Source: Chlorobiaceae bacterium | Lineage (GTDB): Bacteria > Bacteroidota > Chlorobiia > Chlorobiales > Chlorobiaceae | Assembly: GCA_013334965.1 (NCBI GenBank) | Contig: JAAXWO010000013.1 | Coordinates: 1-64,000 of the forward strand | Reading direction: 5' to 3' | DNA: 64,000 nucleotides | Shown here: positions 46,560-55,603 of the stretch, in pieces | How positions within the stretch are numbered: position 1 is the first letter of the stretch | How the letters are laid out: every line of letters begins with the position of its first letter | Translations under genes and position numbers: made by a program | Notes under the pieces: generated by a model | Seen by the model: only the letters and a program-made list of their open reading frames with translations | Database searches by the model: none | What the model was told of the DNA's origin: nothing

Positions 46560-47684
46560 TTACAGACCGTATTCCTTTATTTTCCGGTAGAGCGTCCGCT
46601 CATTGATGCCGAGCATCTGGGCGGTTTTACGCTTGTTGCCGTCGTACTTTCTGAGCGCGGCGGCAATGCTCCTTTTTTCCGTCTCTTCGAGCGGAACGGT
46701 GGGCTCTTCGGCTGGTGGCGCCTCGGCAATGCGGGTTTCTGCAGACGAGGGGGGGAGAAGCAGCGGCGAAGTAGGCGCCTGGCGCGCAGAAATCACCTGC
46801 TGCAGCAGCTGGCGGATTTCGCCGATCTCCTGCCTGAGCTGTATCAGGCTGCTGTATATGAGGTTCAGTTCGTTTTTTTCCGTTTTTGACGGGTCGTGAA
46901 CAAGGCTCTTGTGGCGGCTTCTCTGCAGCAGATGTTTTTCGAGGATGTCGGGGGTGATCTTTTTTCCCCGTTCGAGGATGAGCAGGGACTCGATGAGGTT
47001 CCTCAGCTCACGGACGTTTCCCGGCCAGGGATAGCGCAACATGAATTCAGCGGATTCGGGGCTGAAACCTTCAAATGCGATGCCGTGTTTGCGTTCGAAC
47101 TCGTGTACGAAATGCTCTGCCATGATCAGGATGTCGCTTCCGCGCTCCCTGAGAGGGGGAATCTGCAGCTCGACGCTTCGGAGCCGGTAGTAGAGGTCCT
47201 CCCGGAAATTCATGTCGGCGACGGCCTGGTGGAGGTTTCTGTTCGTGGCCGCTATGATCCTTGCGTCTGTGGATATCGTTTCCGATGCCCCGACTCGCTG
47301 GAACTGTCCCGTTTCGATGACGCGCAGGAATTTGACCTGGGTCTCAAGTGGCATCTCCCCGATTTCGTCGAGGAAAATGGAGCCTTTGTCGGCGCTTTCG
47401 AAATAGCCTTTTCTCGCTTGCACGGCTCCGGTGAATGACCCCTTCTCGTGACCGAACAGTTCGGACTCGATAATGCCTGACGGGATTGCGCCGCAGTTGA
47501 CCGGAATGAAGCTTTTCCCTGCGCGGCGGCTGTGCTCATGGATGAATCGTGCAAGCACCTCCTTGCCTGAACCCGTCTCGCCGGTTATAAGCACCGTAAC
47601 ATCCGTTACGGCAACCTTTTGCGCGATTTCCCTGAGCTGCTGGATCGCAGCTGACCGGCCGATGATGTCGATGCTTCTGTTCAT
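46560..47684 (-). CDS. Sigma-54 activator without sensor domain
   Basis: A 374-residue enhancer-binding protein that starts directly with the AAA+ domain: Walker A GETGSGKE, GSFTGA (the GAFTGA loop with Ala to Ser), GSIFLDEIGEMP, and WPGNVRELRN. A Pro-rich linker leads to a Fis-type helix-turn-helix at the end (RKTAQMLGINERTLYRKIKEYG). There is no receiver, GAF or PAS domain, so activity must be set by amount or by a partner, as with PspF. The regulon is unknown. It is followed on the same strand, upstream in the window, by lnt in the opposite direction. Confidence 0.93.
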   Translation of the reverse strand: MNRSIDIIGRSAAIQQLREIAQKVAVTDVTVLITGETGSGKEVLARFIHEHSRRAGKSFIPVNCGAIPSGIIESELFGHEKGSFTGAVQARKGYFESADKGSIFLDEIGEMPLETQVKFLRVIETGQFQRVGASETISTDARIIAATNRNLHQAVADMNFREDLYYRLRSVELQIPPLRERGSDILIMAEHFVHEFERKHGIAFEGFSPESAEFMLRYPWPGNVRELRNLIESLLILERGKKITPDILEKHLLQRSRHKSLVHDPSKTEKNELNLIYSSLIQLRQEIGEIRQLLQQVISARQAPTSPLLLPPSSAETRIAEAPPAEEPTVPLEETEKRSIAAALRKYDGNKRKTAQMLGINERTLYRKIKEYGL

Positions 47685-47718
47685 GTCGTGATGGTCTCGT
47701 AGGGAGCGGCCTATCTCA

Positions 47719-48615
47719 TCATGGTTGTAAGGTCACCACGAACGACTCAATCGGCAGGGTCCGGGAGAAAGCAACGGCCTCAGCACGTGTGGCGAAGATG
47801 TTCTTCAACCTGACCTTGTAGATCCCGTTGATTTTCTGGACGCTCGCAGGTGCGTTTTCCGCTGAAAGCTGGGACGCGAGCTGATTCGCGTTGCTGACGC
47901 TGTCGAAGCTCCCGAACTGGAGGGTGAAGCCTGATGTCGGAACCGGTTTTGCCGGTTCCTGCGGTTGAGGCCTGGCGGCAGCCGCGACCGGCTTTTCAAC
48001 GGGCGGGGCCTTTGGCGCGGTTGCCTGCGTTGTCAGGCGAGGGGCGGCGTCGGGTCTGATTGCAGGGGTCGGAGTCGCCGGCGGCAATGGTTTTGTGGCC
48101 GGGGCGGCCACGACTTTTGTCGCAGGCGCAGGCTTTGTCGCCGGAACGGCGCTCGGCTTCCTTGCGGCGGAATCGGGTCTGGACGCAACCGCAATCGCTG
48201 CCGGAGCCTGAACTGTCGGTGGCGTCAGCGGAGCCGGCCTGGCGGCGGAAGCATACCTGGACGGTATTGCCGGGGGAGCTGCATTGGAGGTCACCGCTTT
48301 TTCATAAGCACCGAGCCTGCTGCGGCTTATCGGGTCGATCGCAGGATCGGGATATTCGGTAAGCTGTTTTCTGTAAAGCTTTGCCGCTTTCGGCCCATCT
48401 TCCGACAGCAGTGCCTCCACAACGATTTTTTCGGATGGTTTTGTTATCTGGTGGCGGATTTTTTCCAGCAAATAAACCTTATCTTCCCTCAGATACTGCA
48501 GGATCTCGGATGCGCGCGATGGTTCAACGGCAAGGGCGGAGAACCTCTGGCCGGAAAATGACAGGCTTGTGATGACCAGACTGATAAAAAGCAGAGTGCG
48601 GCGCGCCTGTTGCAT
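47719..48615 (-). CDS. SPOR-domain envelope protein
   Basis: About 298 residues. An N-terminal signal peptide or anchor (RRTLLFISLVITSLSFSG) precedes a short helical region (RASEILQYLREDKVYLLEKIRHQI), then a long Ala/Pro-rich stretch (about 110-220) and a C-terminal SPOR domain (FTLQFGSFDSVSNANQLASQL, KVRLKNIFATRAEAVAF) that binds denuded peptidoglycan glycan at division sites. The ATG at 48615 is chosen over an in-frame TTG at 48630. It lies 34 bp upstream of the sigma-54 activator gene, so the two may be cotranscribed. Confidence 0.85.
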   Translation of the reverse strand: MQQARRTLLFISLVITSLSFSGQRFSALAVEPSRASEILQYLREDKVYLLEKIRHQITKPSEKIVVEALLSEDGPKAAKLYRKQLTEYPDPAIDPISRSRLGAYEKAVTSNAAPPAIPSRYASAARPAPLTPPTVQAPAAIAVASRPDSAARKPSAVPATKPAPATKVVAAPATKPLPPATPTPAIRPDAAPRLTTQATAPKAPPVEKPVAAAARPQPQEPAKPVPTSGFTLQFGSFDSVSNANQLASQLSAENAPASVQKINGIYKVRLKNIFATRAEAVAFSRTLPIESFVVTLQP

Positions 48616-48722
48616 GGTTCTGTGTGGCAATAGTTGGATATGTGCAGCCCTGTAACGGAGTTCTGTAGATCGGCCTTATAGTGAATATGGGAATTATTTT
48701 ACGATAAAATCAATTGCTTTCT

Positions 48723-49583
48723 ATGCGTCACCTTTCGGTCAAAGCATGCGCTAAAATCAATCTCGGCCTTCTCATCACGGGTCGTCGCCCCGACGGTTAT
48801 CATACGCTTGAAACGGTGTTCGCTCCGATAGAGTGGCACGATACGATCGACTTCACGGTTTCGGACGGTATCGACATGGAGTGTACGAACATGGAGCTTC
48901 CGGTCGACGATTCCAACCTGTGCATCCGGGCGGCCAGGGCCCTGAAGGAGTTTGCCGGTGCTGACGCAGGGGTTTCCATCCGGCTCGTCAAGCAGGTGCC
49001 TTTCGGCGCAGGTCTCGGCGGAGGGAGCAGCGATGCCGCCGCGACGCTCAATGCGCTCAACCTTCTCTGGGGGCTTGACGTTCCGAAGGCTGATCTTCAC
49101 CGACTTGCCGTCAGGCTCGGCGCCGACGTACCCTATTTCCTGGAGATGAAAGGTCTTGCCTATGCGGCAGGCATAGGGGAGGAGCTCGAAGACCTTGACC
49201 TGGCGCTGCCTTACCATGTGGTGACCGTTTTTCCTGAGGTTCAGGTTCCCACAGCATGGGCCTACAGGAACTTCTATTCCCGCTTCGAACGGCCGGTGCC
49301 GGACCTGAAATCTCTCACAGCACGCCTCTGCAGAGAGCGCGACGCAAGCCTCCTCGATGTCTTCGACAACGATTTTTCTCCTGTGGTTTTCGATCATTAC
49401 CCTGTCGTGCGAACGGTCCGTGAAGGACTGCTTGATGCGGGTGCGGTGTTCGCCTCGCTTTCGGGAAGCGGTTCGGCAGTCTATGCGCTGTTCGACGACG
49501 GAGCCGACGCCATAAGGGCCGCCGACGGGATGCGCGGTCAGTACAGGGTAAATGTGACGCCGTCGGGGTTCAGGACGGCGTGA
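48723..49583 (+). CDS. ispE: 4-diphosphocytidyl-2-C-methylerythritol kinase IspE
   Basis: A 286-residue GHMP kinase that phosphorylates CDP-methylerythritol in the MEP isoprenoid pathway, which feeds carotenoids, quinone tails and the farnesyl or phytyl tails of chlorophylls. KACAKINLGLLITGRRPDGYHTLE at the start, the ATP loop PFGAGLGGGSSDAAATL and FASLSGSGSAVYALF are typical. The ATG at 48723 is used; a TTG lies 9 bp upstream. It is convergent with the nitrilase-family gene. Confidence 0.96.
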   Translation: MRHLSVKACAKINLGLLITGRRPDGYHTLETVFAPIEWHDTIDFTVSDGIDMECTNMELPVDDSNLCIRAARALKEFAGADAGVSIRLVKQVPFGAGLGGGSSDAAATLNALNLLWGLDVPKADLHRLAVRLGADVPYFLEMKGLAYAAGIGEELEDLDLALPYHVVTVFPEVQVPTAWAYRNFYSRFERPVPDLKSLTARLCRERDASLLDVFDNDFSPVVFDHYPVVRTVREGLLDAGAVFASLSGSGSAVYALFDDGADAIRAADGMRGQYRVNVTPSGFRTA

Positions 49584-49593
49584 ACCTGGCGGG

Positions 49594-50454
49594 TCAACCC
49601 CTTCGCCACCTTCCCAGCACTTCGTCCAGTTCGGTGGAGAACAGCTTGAGGTCTTCGTCGAGAAAATGGGAGGAGTGGAGCCGCACCCTTTTTACGGTGG
49701 TAAAGTCGATGACCGCATCGAGGCTGTGTTCGCTGAACATCGGCGCGGCGTCGACCATCGATCCGTCAGGGCCGGTGACCGATGAATTGCCCCAGTAGGT
49801 GAAGCTGTCCTCGTTGCCCACGCGGTTGATGCATGCGACATAGCAACTGAAAAGAAACGCATAGGTGCTGGAAATCGTCTGCCACTGCGAAACGATGGCC
49901 GGCGTGCCCTGGCCGGGTGACAGCCTGAGCGGGCTCGACATCAGCACCAGCAGGAGCTTGGCTCCCTGATGCGCCAGCAGGTAGGGAACCGACACATGCC
50001 AGAAATCCTCGCATATCGCCACCCCGATCTTGCCCAGTCGCCTGGAGGTTACCGTTTCGATCTGTCGTCCGGCAGAGAAGTAGCGAAGCTCCTCGAACAT
50101 TCCGTAAGTCGGCAGATAGATTTTGCGGTGTACGCTTCTGCCGATGCCGTCCTCGAACATGAACGCAGAGTTGTATACACCGTAATCGTCGCTCAGCTCG
50201 ATCCCTCCGCATACGATGCAGATGTGCCGGCTCAGCTCCCTGAGCGGGTCGAGCCTCCGGTCGTCGATGTGCATGGCCATGTCCTGTGCTGCGTCCTGCA
50301 CGTTGTAGCCGGTCAGCGAGAGCTCCGGAAACGCAATGGCGTCCGCCCCTTCCCTGATCGCCTGTTCGATGGCTGAGATGTGCCTCGCCAGGTTCTCATC
50401 GAAGTTTGCCAGCGTACAGTCGGCCTGTACTATTCTGAGGGTTGACTTCTGCAT
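49594..50454 (-). CDS. Nitrilase-superfamily amidase (NadE-glutaminase-like)
   Basis: A 286-residue carbon-nitrogen hydrolase. The triad is visible: FPELSLTGYNVQD (Glu), HRKIYLPTYGMFEE (Lys) and VAICEDFWH (Cys). The CEDFW form and the YLPTYGMF(E/D)E segment resemble the glutaminase domain of glutamine-dependent NAD+ synthetase more than aliphatic nitrilases, but the synthetase half is missing. The substrate is unknown. It follows a purine permease by 12 bp, so the two are cotranscribed. Confidence 0.85.
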   Translation of the reverse strand: MQKSTLRIVQADCTLANFDENLARHISAIEQAIREGADAIAFPELSLTGYNVQDAAQDMAMHIDDRRLDPLRELSRHICIVCGGIELSDDYGVYNSAFMFEDGIGRSVHRKIYLPTYGMFEELRYFSAGRQIETVTSRRLGKIGVAICEDFWHVSVPYLLAHQGAKLLLVLMSSPLRLSPGQGTPAIVSQWQTISSTYAFLFSCYVACINRVGNEDSFTYWGNSSVTGPDGSMVDAAPMFSEHSLDAVIDFTTVKRVRLHSSHFLDEDLKLFSTELDEVLGRWRRG

Positions 50455-50466
50455 CTGTCCCTGTTC

Positions 50467-51768
50467 TTAATGGTATGGATAGAAGAGATAAAATGTAACC
50501 GAGAGCACTGCCAGGGCGATCATTCCGGAACTGATCTCACTGCTCCTGCCGGAAAGCGTCTTGATCAGCACCCAACTGATGAACCCCATGGTGATGCCAA
50601 CGCCGATATTGAAGGTGAACAGCATCATGACGATCGTCAGGAACGACGGCAGGAGCTCCGTGTAATCGGTAAAATCCAGCTTGCCGGTCGATTCGATCAT
50701 GAACATTCCCACCAGCACGAGCACCGGCCCGTAAGCCTGCGGCGGCACGATGGTCAGGATGGGGGAGAAGAAAAGGGCGAGGGTGAAGAAGGCGGCGACG
50801 ACGAGCGCCGTGAACCCGGTTTTTCCGCCCTGCTCCATACCTGCTGCCGATTCGATGAACACTCCCGCGGTGGTCGTGCCGAACAGCGCCGCGGCGCAGG
50901 TAGAAAGGGCATCGACCAGCATGGGCTTCTCGATTTCAGGTAGGTTGCCCTCGTTGTCGAGCAGTCCCGCACGTGCCGAAAGCCCTATGAGGGTGCCCAT
51001 CGTATCGACGAAATCCATGATCAGCACGCTGGTGATGACGCCGATGAACCCCCAGGTCATGGCCCCTGCGATGTCGACCTGCATGAAGAGCGGCCCAATC
51101 GACGGGGGGAAGCTGAACACTGCTGAAGGGAGTTTGACCAGGCCGAGCGTCAGCATGAGGATTGTAGTGGCAACCATGCCGATGAAGAGCGCTCCGGTGA
51201 CCCTGCGGACGAGCAACACGCCGGTCAGCATGAGGCCGCCCATGGCGCACAGCGCCGGAATGGCGGATAGATTCGCCAGTTTGACCGGGGCATCCGGTAT
51301 GCCGAGTGCGATGAGTCCCATGTCGTTCAGGCCGAGGAATGCCAGGAAAAGTCCGATGCCAGCCGAGAAGCTGTACTTGAGGTTAAGCGGGATGGCCTCT
51401 GCGAGCCATTTGCGAAGGCCGGTAACGGTAATAAGGGTAAACAGGACTCCGCTCACCAGGATTGCGCCGAGGGCCGTCTGCCATGAGTAGCCGAGCGTCT
51501 TGACGACCGTATAGGCGATGAAGGCGTTTTCACCCATGTAGGGCGCCACGGCGAACGGGCGTTTCGCATAGAGCCCCATCAGCAGCGTGCCGAAGATCGA
51601 TGTCGCGATCGTGGCTGTCATTGACGCTCCCCTGGGCATTCCAGCGGCTTCGAGGATCGCGGGATTGACGACGATGATGTAGGAAAGGGTGAAAAACGTG
51701 GTGAGCCCCGCGATGAATTCCTGGCGGTACCCGGTCTTGAGCCTCTCGAATTCGAAGTAGGTTCGCAT
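50467..51768 (-). CDS. NCS2/AzgA-type purine permease
   Basis: A 433-residue transporter with about 12 membrane spans. VNPAILEAAGMPRGA, AVAPYMGENAFIAYTVV and DFVDTMGTLIGLSARAGLL are motifs of the AzgA/PbuG branch, which imports adenine, guanine or hypoxanthine with protons. Together with hpt at 19359-19880 it would support purine salvage. It is the first gene of a pair with the nitrilase-family amidase. Confidence 0.9.
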   Translation of the reverse strand: MRTYFEFERLKTGYRQEFIAGLTTFFTLSYIIVVNPAILEAAGMPRGASMTATIATSIFGTLLMGLYAKRPFAVAPYMGENAFIAYTVVKTLGYSWQTALGAILVSGVLFTLITVTGLRKWLAEAIPLNLKYSFSAGIGLFLAFLGLNDMGLIALGIPDAPVKLANLSAIPALCAMGGLMLTGVLLVRRVTGALFIGMVATTILMLTLGLVKLPSAVFSFPPSIGPLFMQVDIAGAMTWGFIGVITSVLIMDFVDTMGTLIGLSARAGLLDNEGNLPEIEKPMLVDALSTCAAALFGTTTAGVFIESAAGMEQGGKTGFTALVVAAFFTLALFFSPILTIVPPQAYGPVLVLVGMFMIESTGKLDFTDYTELLPSFLTIVMMLFTFNIGVGITMGFISWVLIKTLSGRSSEISSGMIALAVLSVTFYLFYPYH

Positions 51769-51939
51769 AGGCGTCGTTCAATAAGCAAGTTACTGTTATG
51801 GTCAAAAATACGAATTCTGCACCAGAATCTGTATTTATGCCGTCCCCTTCCTTTACGGAACCATGTCGCCCCCTGCGTAATAAAAAAATGCAGATAATTT
51901 GTTGTTGGTGTTTGGCGGTTCAGATGGAATGATTATATT

Positions 51940-51954
51940 GGACTAAATAAGTCC
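51940..51954. promoter_or_regulatory. Inverted repeat upstream of peroxiredoxin
   Basis: GGACT-AAATA-AGTCC lies 45 bp before the peroxiredoxin start within AT-rich sequence. Its form resembles operators of Rrf2/IscR-like redox regulators, but no regulator is identified. The position allows control of initiation. Confidence 0.4.
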
Positions 51955-51998
51955 TAATTATTGATTCATAAAAAGAAACAAACAACCGGAGATAATCA

Positions 51999-52586
51999 AT
52001 GAGCGTACTCGTCGGCCGTAAAGCCCCCGAATTCAATGTGCCTGCTGTCGTTAACGGAACGACTTTCGTCGATTCCTGTTCGCTGTCCTTTTATCGCGGG
52101 AAGTATGTCGTACTGTTTTTCTATCCGCTTGATTTCACCTTCGTCTGCCCGACCGAGCTGCACGCTTTCCAGGAGAAGCTCGATGAGTTCAAGAAGCGGA
52201 ACGTTGAGGTGATCGCCTGTTCGGTCGATTCAAAGTTCTCCCACCTCGCATGGCTTCAGACCCCTCGCAACAGGGGCGGAATCGAAGGGGTGACCTATAC
52301 CATCCTCTCCGATATCAACAAGGAGGTCTCCAAATCCTATGATGTGCTCGTTGAAGATGCGGGTATCGCTTTACGCGGCCTTTTCCTCATCGATCGTGAC
52401 GGCGTCGTGAAGTACCAGGTCGTCAACGACCTCGGTCTCGGCAGGAACGTCGACGAGGTGATCAGAATGGTTGACGCGCTGCAGTTCACCGAGGAGTTCG
52501 GCGAGGTTTGCCCGGCAAACTGGAACAAGGGCGACAAGGCGATGAAGCCGAATGAAGCCGGCCTCAAGGAGTATTTCGCTGATTGA
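51999..52586 (+). CDS. 2-Cys peroxiredoxin (AhpC/Prx1 type)
   Basis: A 195-residue thiol peroxidase that reduces hydrogen peroxide and alkyl peroxides. The peroxidatic Cys is in DFTFVCPTELHAF (about residue 50) and the resolving Cys in GEVCPANWNKG (about 169); GGxG-like NRGGIEG and the C-terminal helix after residue 180 fit the typical 2-Cys class. GGAG is eight bases before the ATG. In a strict anaerobe this is a main oxygen-stress defence. A terminator follows within about 100 bp. Confidence 0.96.
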   Translation: MSVLVGRKAPEFNVPAVVNGTTFVDSCSLSFYRGKYVVLFFYPLDFTFVCPTELHAFQEKLDEFKKRNVEVIACSVDSKFSHLAWLQTPRNRGGIEGVTYTILSDINKEVSKSYDVLVEDAGIALRGLFLIDRDGVVKYQVVNDLGLGRNVDEVIRMVDALQFTEEFGEVCPANWNKGDKAMKPNEAGLKEYFAD

Positions 52587-52687
52587 GACGTGACGCGTGA
52601 TGCGTGACGCGTGACGGAAAGCGGGGATGGTATTTACTGGTTTTATGAGGTTTTGGCCCGGGTGATCCGAAAAGTTGAAACATTAAG

Positions 52688-52727
52688 AGCTTCCCTGCAA
52701 GGTTGTATCGCGGGGAAGCTTTTTTTT
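52688..52727 (+). terminator. Terminator after peroxiredoxin
   Basis: AGCTTCCC and GGGAAGCT pair around a 17-base loop and are followed by seven T residues on the + strand. It stops peroxiredoxin transcripts before the long heptamer run. Confidence 0.88.
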
Positions 52728-52866
52728 GTGGGGATGTAATCCGTGACCCGTGACCCGTGACCCGTGACCCGTGACCCGTGACCCGTGACTCGTGACTCGT
52801 GACTCGTGACGCGTGACGCGTGACGCGTAACCCGTGACCCGTGACGTGTCACGCCGTCACGAAAAT

Positions 52867-52904
52867 CATGGAAGTAATGGACGGGATGGACGTAATGGAC
52901 CATG
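52867..52904. repeat. Fragment of the ATGGACNNN element
   Basis: Three ATGGACNNN-type units within CATGGA...CCATG ends, lying inside the GTGACSC repeat region. It has the nonamer but not the GAATGTAAG termini of the two full copies, so it looks like a decayed or minimal copy. Confidence 0.7.
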
Positions 52905-52964
52905 AAGGAGCGAATACCCGACGCACCTTACTTTACGCGTCACGCGTCACGCGTCACGGATTTT

Positions 52965-54410
52965 TCAATACGCTTTGGCGAAGACGACCTTCTGGGTTGC
53001 CGGTTTGCCTGAACGGATGCAGGTGCCTGGTTCGTCCATGCTGTAGCGTGCGCGATAATCGGCATCGACTGGCAAAACCCTGATGGTGGCTTTCGTCTCT
53101 TCCTTGATCATCGCTTCCGTTTCGGCCGTGCCGTCCCAGTGTGCGATCACGAATCCCTTCTCAACATATTCCCTGAACTCCTCCCAGGTCGTTGCTTCGA
53201 CAGTGTTTTCCTGCCTCAAGCGCAAGGCGCGTTCGTAAAGGTTGATCTGGATGTTGTTCAGGATCTCCTCAATAGTCTTCGGCAGTGTTTCGTCAAGCGA
53301 GAGCTCGGTTTTTTCGAGGGTGTCGCGACGCGCAGCGATGCACTTGCCGTTCTCGATGTCCCTTGGCCCGAGTTCGATCCTGATAGGGATGCCCTGCAGT
53401 TCGTACTCTGCGAACTTCCAGCCGGGAGAGTTCTGCTCGCTGTCGTCGACGAAGGTCGGGATGCCGTGCCTGTTCAGGGCTTTGGAGATAAAGTTTGCGT
53501 GCGCGATGACGTTCGCCTTGTCCCCCCTCAGGATCGGGATGATGACCACCTGTCGGGTTGCCAGTTTCGGGGGAAGCACCAGCCCCTTGTCGTCAGAGTG
53601 CGCCATGATCAGCGCGCCGATCAGGCGGGTCGAAACTCCCCAGCTGGTCGCCCAGACATACTCGAGCACTCCCTCTTTGGACTGGAACTGGCAGTCGAAA
53701 GCCTTGGCGAAGTTCTGGCCGAGGTTGTGCGATGTGCCTGCCTGAAGCGCTTTGCCGTCCTGCATCATCGCTTCGATGCAGTAGGTGGCTTCGGCGCCGG
53801 CGAATTTCTCGCTGTCGGTTTTTTTGCCGACGATCACCGGCATGGCCATGTACTCTTCGGCGAATGTCCTGTAGACATTGATCATCCTGATGACCTCCTC
53901 CTGGCTCTCCTCCGGGGTGGCGTGAGCTGTGTGTCCCTCCTGCCAGAGGAACTCGGTCGTGCGAAGGAAAAGCCTGGTACGCATCTCCCAGCGGACGACG
54001 TTCGCCCACTGGTTGATCAGGATGGGAAGGTCGCGGTATGACTGGATCCATTTTTTGTATGACGACCAGATGATGGTCTCGGAAGTGGGCCTGACATAGA
54101 GCTTTTCGGCGAGTTCTTCGCCGCCGCCATGGGTGACCACTGCGCATTCAGGCGCAAATCCTTCGATATGCTCGGCTTCCTTTGCGATGAAGCTTTCAGG
54201 GATGAAGAGGGGAAAGTAGGCGTTGACGTGTCCGGTAGCCTTGAACATTCCGTCCAGGGCTGCCTGCATTTTTTCCCAGATGGCATAGCCGTTCGGCCGG
54301 ATGACCATACAGCCCCTGACATCAGAATAATCGGCCAGTTTTGCCGACCTGACAAGGTCGATATACCATTGTGAATAGTCCTCTTGTCTCGAAGTGATTT
54401 TGTCAGCCAC
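52965..54410 (-). CDS. proS: Prolyl-tRNA synthetase, archaeal/eukaryal-like short form
   Basis: A 481-residue class II aminoacyl-tRNA synthetase. It has the short form without the bacterial editing insertion: [27 protein letters not shown] at the start, [23 protein letters not shown] (motif 2), [19 protein letters not shown] (proline site), and the C-terminal zinc-like extension ending in [16 protein letters not shown]. This form is shared with archaea, eukaryotes and some bacteria, including Chlorobi. The start is GTG at 54410. It reads toward the repeat region. Confidence 0.96.
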   Translation of the reverse strand: MADKITSRQEDYSQWYIDLVRSAKLADYSDVRGCMVIRPNGYAIWEKMQAALDGMFKATGHVNAYFPLFIPESFIAKEAEHIEGFAPECAVVTHGGGEELAEKLYVRPTSETIIWSSYKKWIQSYRDLPILINQWANVVRWEMRTRLFLRTTEFLWQEGHTAHATPEESQEEVIRMINVYRTFAEEYMAMPVIVGKKTDSEKFAGAEATYCIEAMMQDGKALQAGTSHNLGQNFAKAFDCQFQSKEGVLEYVWATSWGVSTRLIGALIMAHSDDKGLVLPPKLATRQVVIIPILRGDKANVIAHANFISKALNRHGIPTFVDDSEQNSPGWKFAEYELQGIPIRIELGPRDIENGKCIAARRDTLEKTELSLDETLPKTIEEILNNIQINLYERALRLRQENTVEATTWEEFREYVEKGFVIAHWDGTAETEAMIKEETKATIRVLPVDADYRARYSMDEPGTCIRSGKPATQKVVFAKAY

Positions 54411-54464
54411 GGTTATGCTCTTGGATTAAAGATTGATGGGGGAAAGTCGGGAAAATATAGCGAC

Positions 54465-55205
54465 TCACTTTTCAAAATCCTTCATTTTTTCCATCAGTGA
54501 CCGAAGGTGCTTCTTCTGGCTGCTGTCGACCGAAGGCTGTTCAGCCTGGATTTTCCTGTAGCGGACCGGTACGATGAACTTGAAACTGGGGATCGACTGT
54601 GCAGAAACCCTGGTGAGTTCCATGATATAGAGCCCGTTATCGTTCTTCTGGACTATCCTTACCGGAAATCCTTCGATGCCGTTTTTTTCAAGCGTTCTGG
54701 CGAGAGATGTGTTCGACAGCCTCGGGTTCTGGGACTGCAGCAGCCTGAATGTGGAAAAGTCAGCCAGTTCCCTCGACATCCAGAGGTCCAGTTTTTCGGT
54801 GGTGCTGAAGAGCTGGACATGTTCGCACCGGTAGCCCTTGAGGAGTTCTGTCCCGACACGGTGGAAGCGATAGTTGCTGTCGAAATCGAGCAGCGTGGCG
54901 TTTTCTGCCGCCGTCCTCAGGTTCACGATGCTCCAGGTCCTGTTCCGGTGGTTGACGATTGTGGCTTCGTCCGGTTTCGAACTGCTGGTGATGACCGTCG
55001 TATTGAGCGGTTCGGGAATCTTGTCGAGTTTCATGGCCATGTCCATGCGCTGGTTTTTCTGGCCGAACAGGTAGCTGATGTCGGCGGTTCCGTTCGGCAT
55101 GGAAAGCTTCATCTCCATCTGTCCCGTGAATGCCGCGGGAGCATTGGATGGAATGGCCAGAACCATGAACAGCAGGGCTATGGTAACGAGATAGAGTTTT
55201 TTCAT
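54465..55205 (-). CDS. Exported protein, DUF4412/LolA-fold-like
   Basis: A 246-residue protein with a clear signal peptide (KKLYLVTIALLFMVLAIPSNAPAA). The mature part (FTGQMEMKLSMPNGTADISYLFGQKNQRMDM, RTWSIVNL, GTELLKGYRCEHVQLFS, LDLWMSREL) follows the beta-rich pattern of DUF4412, a half-barrel related to lipoprotein carriers LolA/LolB. It probably acts in the periplasm on lipid or lipoprotein, but the function is unproven. It is 55 bp upstream of proS on the same strand, so possibly cotranscribed. Confidence 0.8.
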   Translation of the reverse strand: MKKLYLVTIALLFMVLAIPSNAPAAFTGQMEMKLSMPNGTADISYLFGQKNQRMDMAMKLDKIPEPLNTTVITSSSKPDEATIVNHRNRTWSIVNLRTAAENATLLDFDSNYRFHRVGTELLKGYRCEHVQLFSTTEKLDLWMSRELADFSTFRLLQSQNPRLSNTSLARTLEKNGIEGFPVRIVQKNDNGLYIMELTRVSAQSIPSFKFIVPVRYRKIQAEQPSVDSSQKKHLRSLMEKMKDFEK

Positions 55206-55603
55206 GGGTTTCTTTCGTGGTTTATAGCGTATTGAGGTTCATCGTGAACCTTCATGTATTCAAGCTAAGGAAATATCGAAAAAGATGAGGCCCGACATGA
55301 CCTTTTTTCCTCATCATTCCTGCTCGGCTACGCTGTAGACGCAAGTCTGGCCTGAATGGGCAAGGGTGGAGATACACGGAAGAAAGGCCTGACATGTATT
55401 GGTCAGGCCCTGGTTTGTCTGCTGTTTGCAAGGTCTTTGAGGTGATGCCAAAACCCTGAAGGGGCATCGACAACGCACGCTGTTATCGCTGGTTTCAATG
55501 CCCGCAGGGAAAAATCCAACACTTCGCGTCGATCAGCGGGGCCAGACTCACCACTTCAGTTCGACAGGATCGCAGTCGGTATTCCGGCTTCGCAACAAGG
55601 TTG
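55206..55603 (-). other. Gene-free region with hairpins, possible small RNA
   Basis: This 398 bp stretch holds no credible protein gene. On the - strand two stem-loops are clear: GATGCC/GGCATC with an inner CCCT-TC-AGGG (about 55443-55467), then GGCCTGAC/GTCAGGCC (55385-55408) followed by TTTCTT. A transcript starting near 55600 would be about 220 nt and end at the second hairpin, as a small RNA might. I recognise no known RNA family (SRP RNA, tmRNA, RNase P RNA and cobalamin riboswitch motifs were looked for and not seen). Confidence 0.3.

Larger units (their letters stand above)
52590..52959. repeat. GTGACSC heptamer arrays between peroxiredoxin and proS
   Basis: GTGACGC-type heptamers follow the peroxiredoxin stop (52590-52617). 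A long run of about 16 units (CCGTGAC, then TCGTGAC and GCGTGAC variants) covers 52741-52850, and three units in inverse orientation (GCGTCAC) end at 52959, five bases before the proS stop. With the ATGGAC fragment at 52867-52904 and one terminator, this fills the 378 bp gene-free gap. The shift from CC to TC to GC variants along the run suggests local duplications. Confidence 0.93.
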
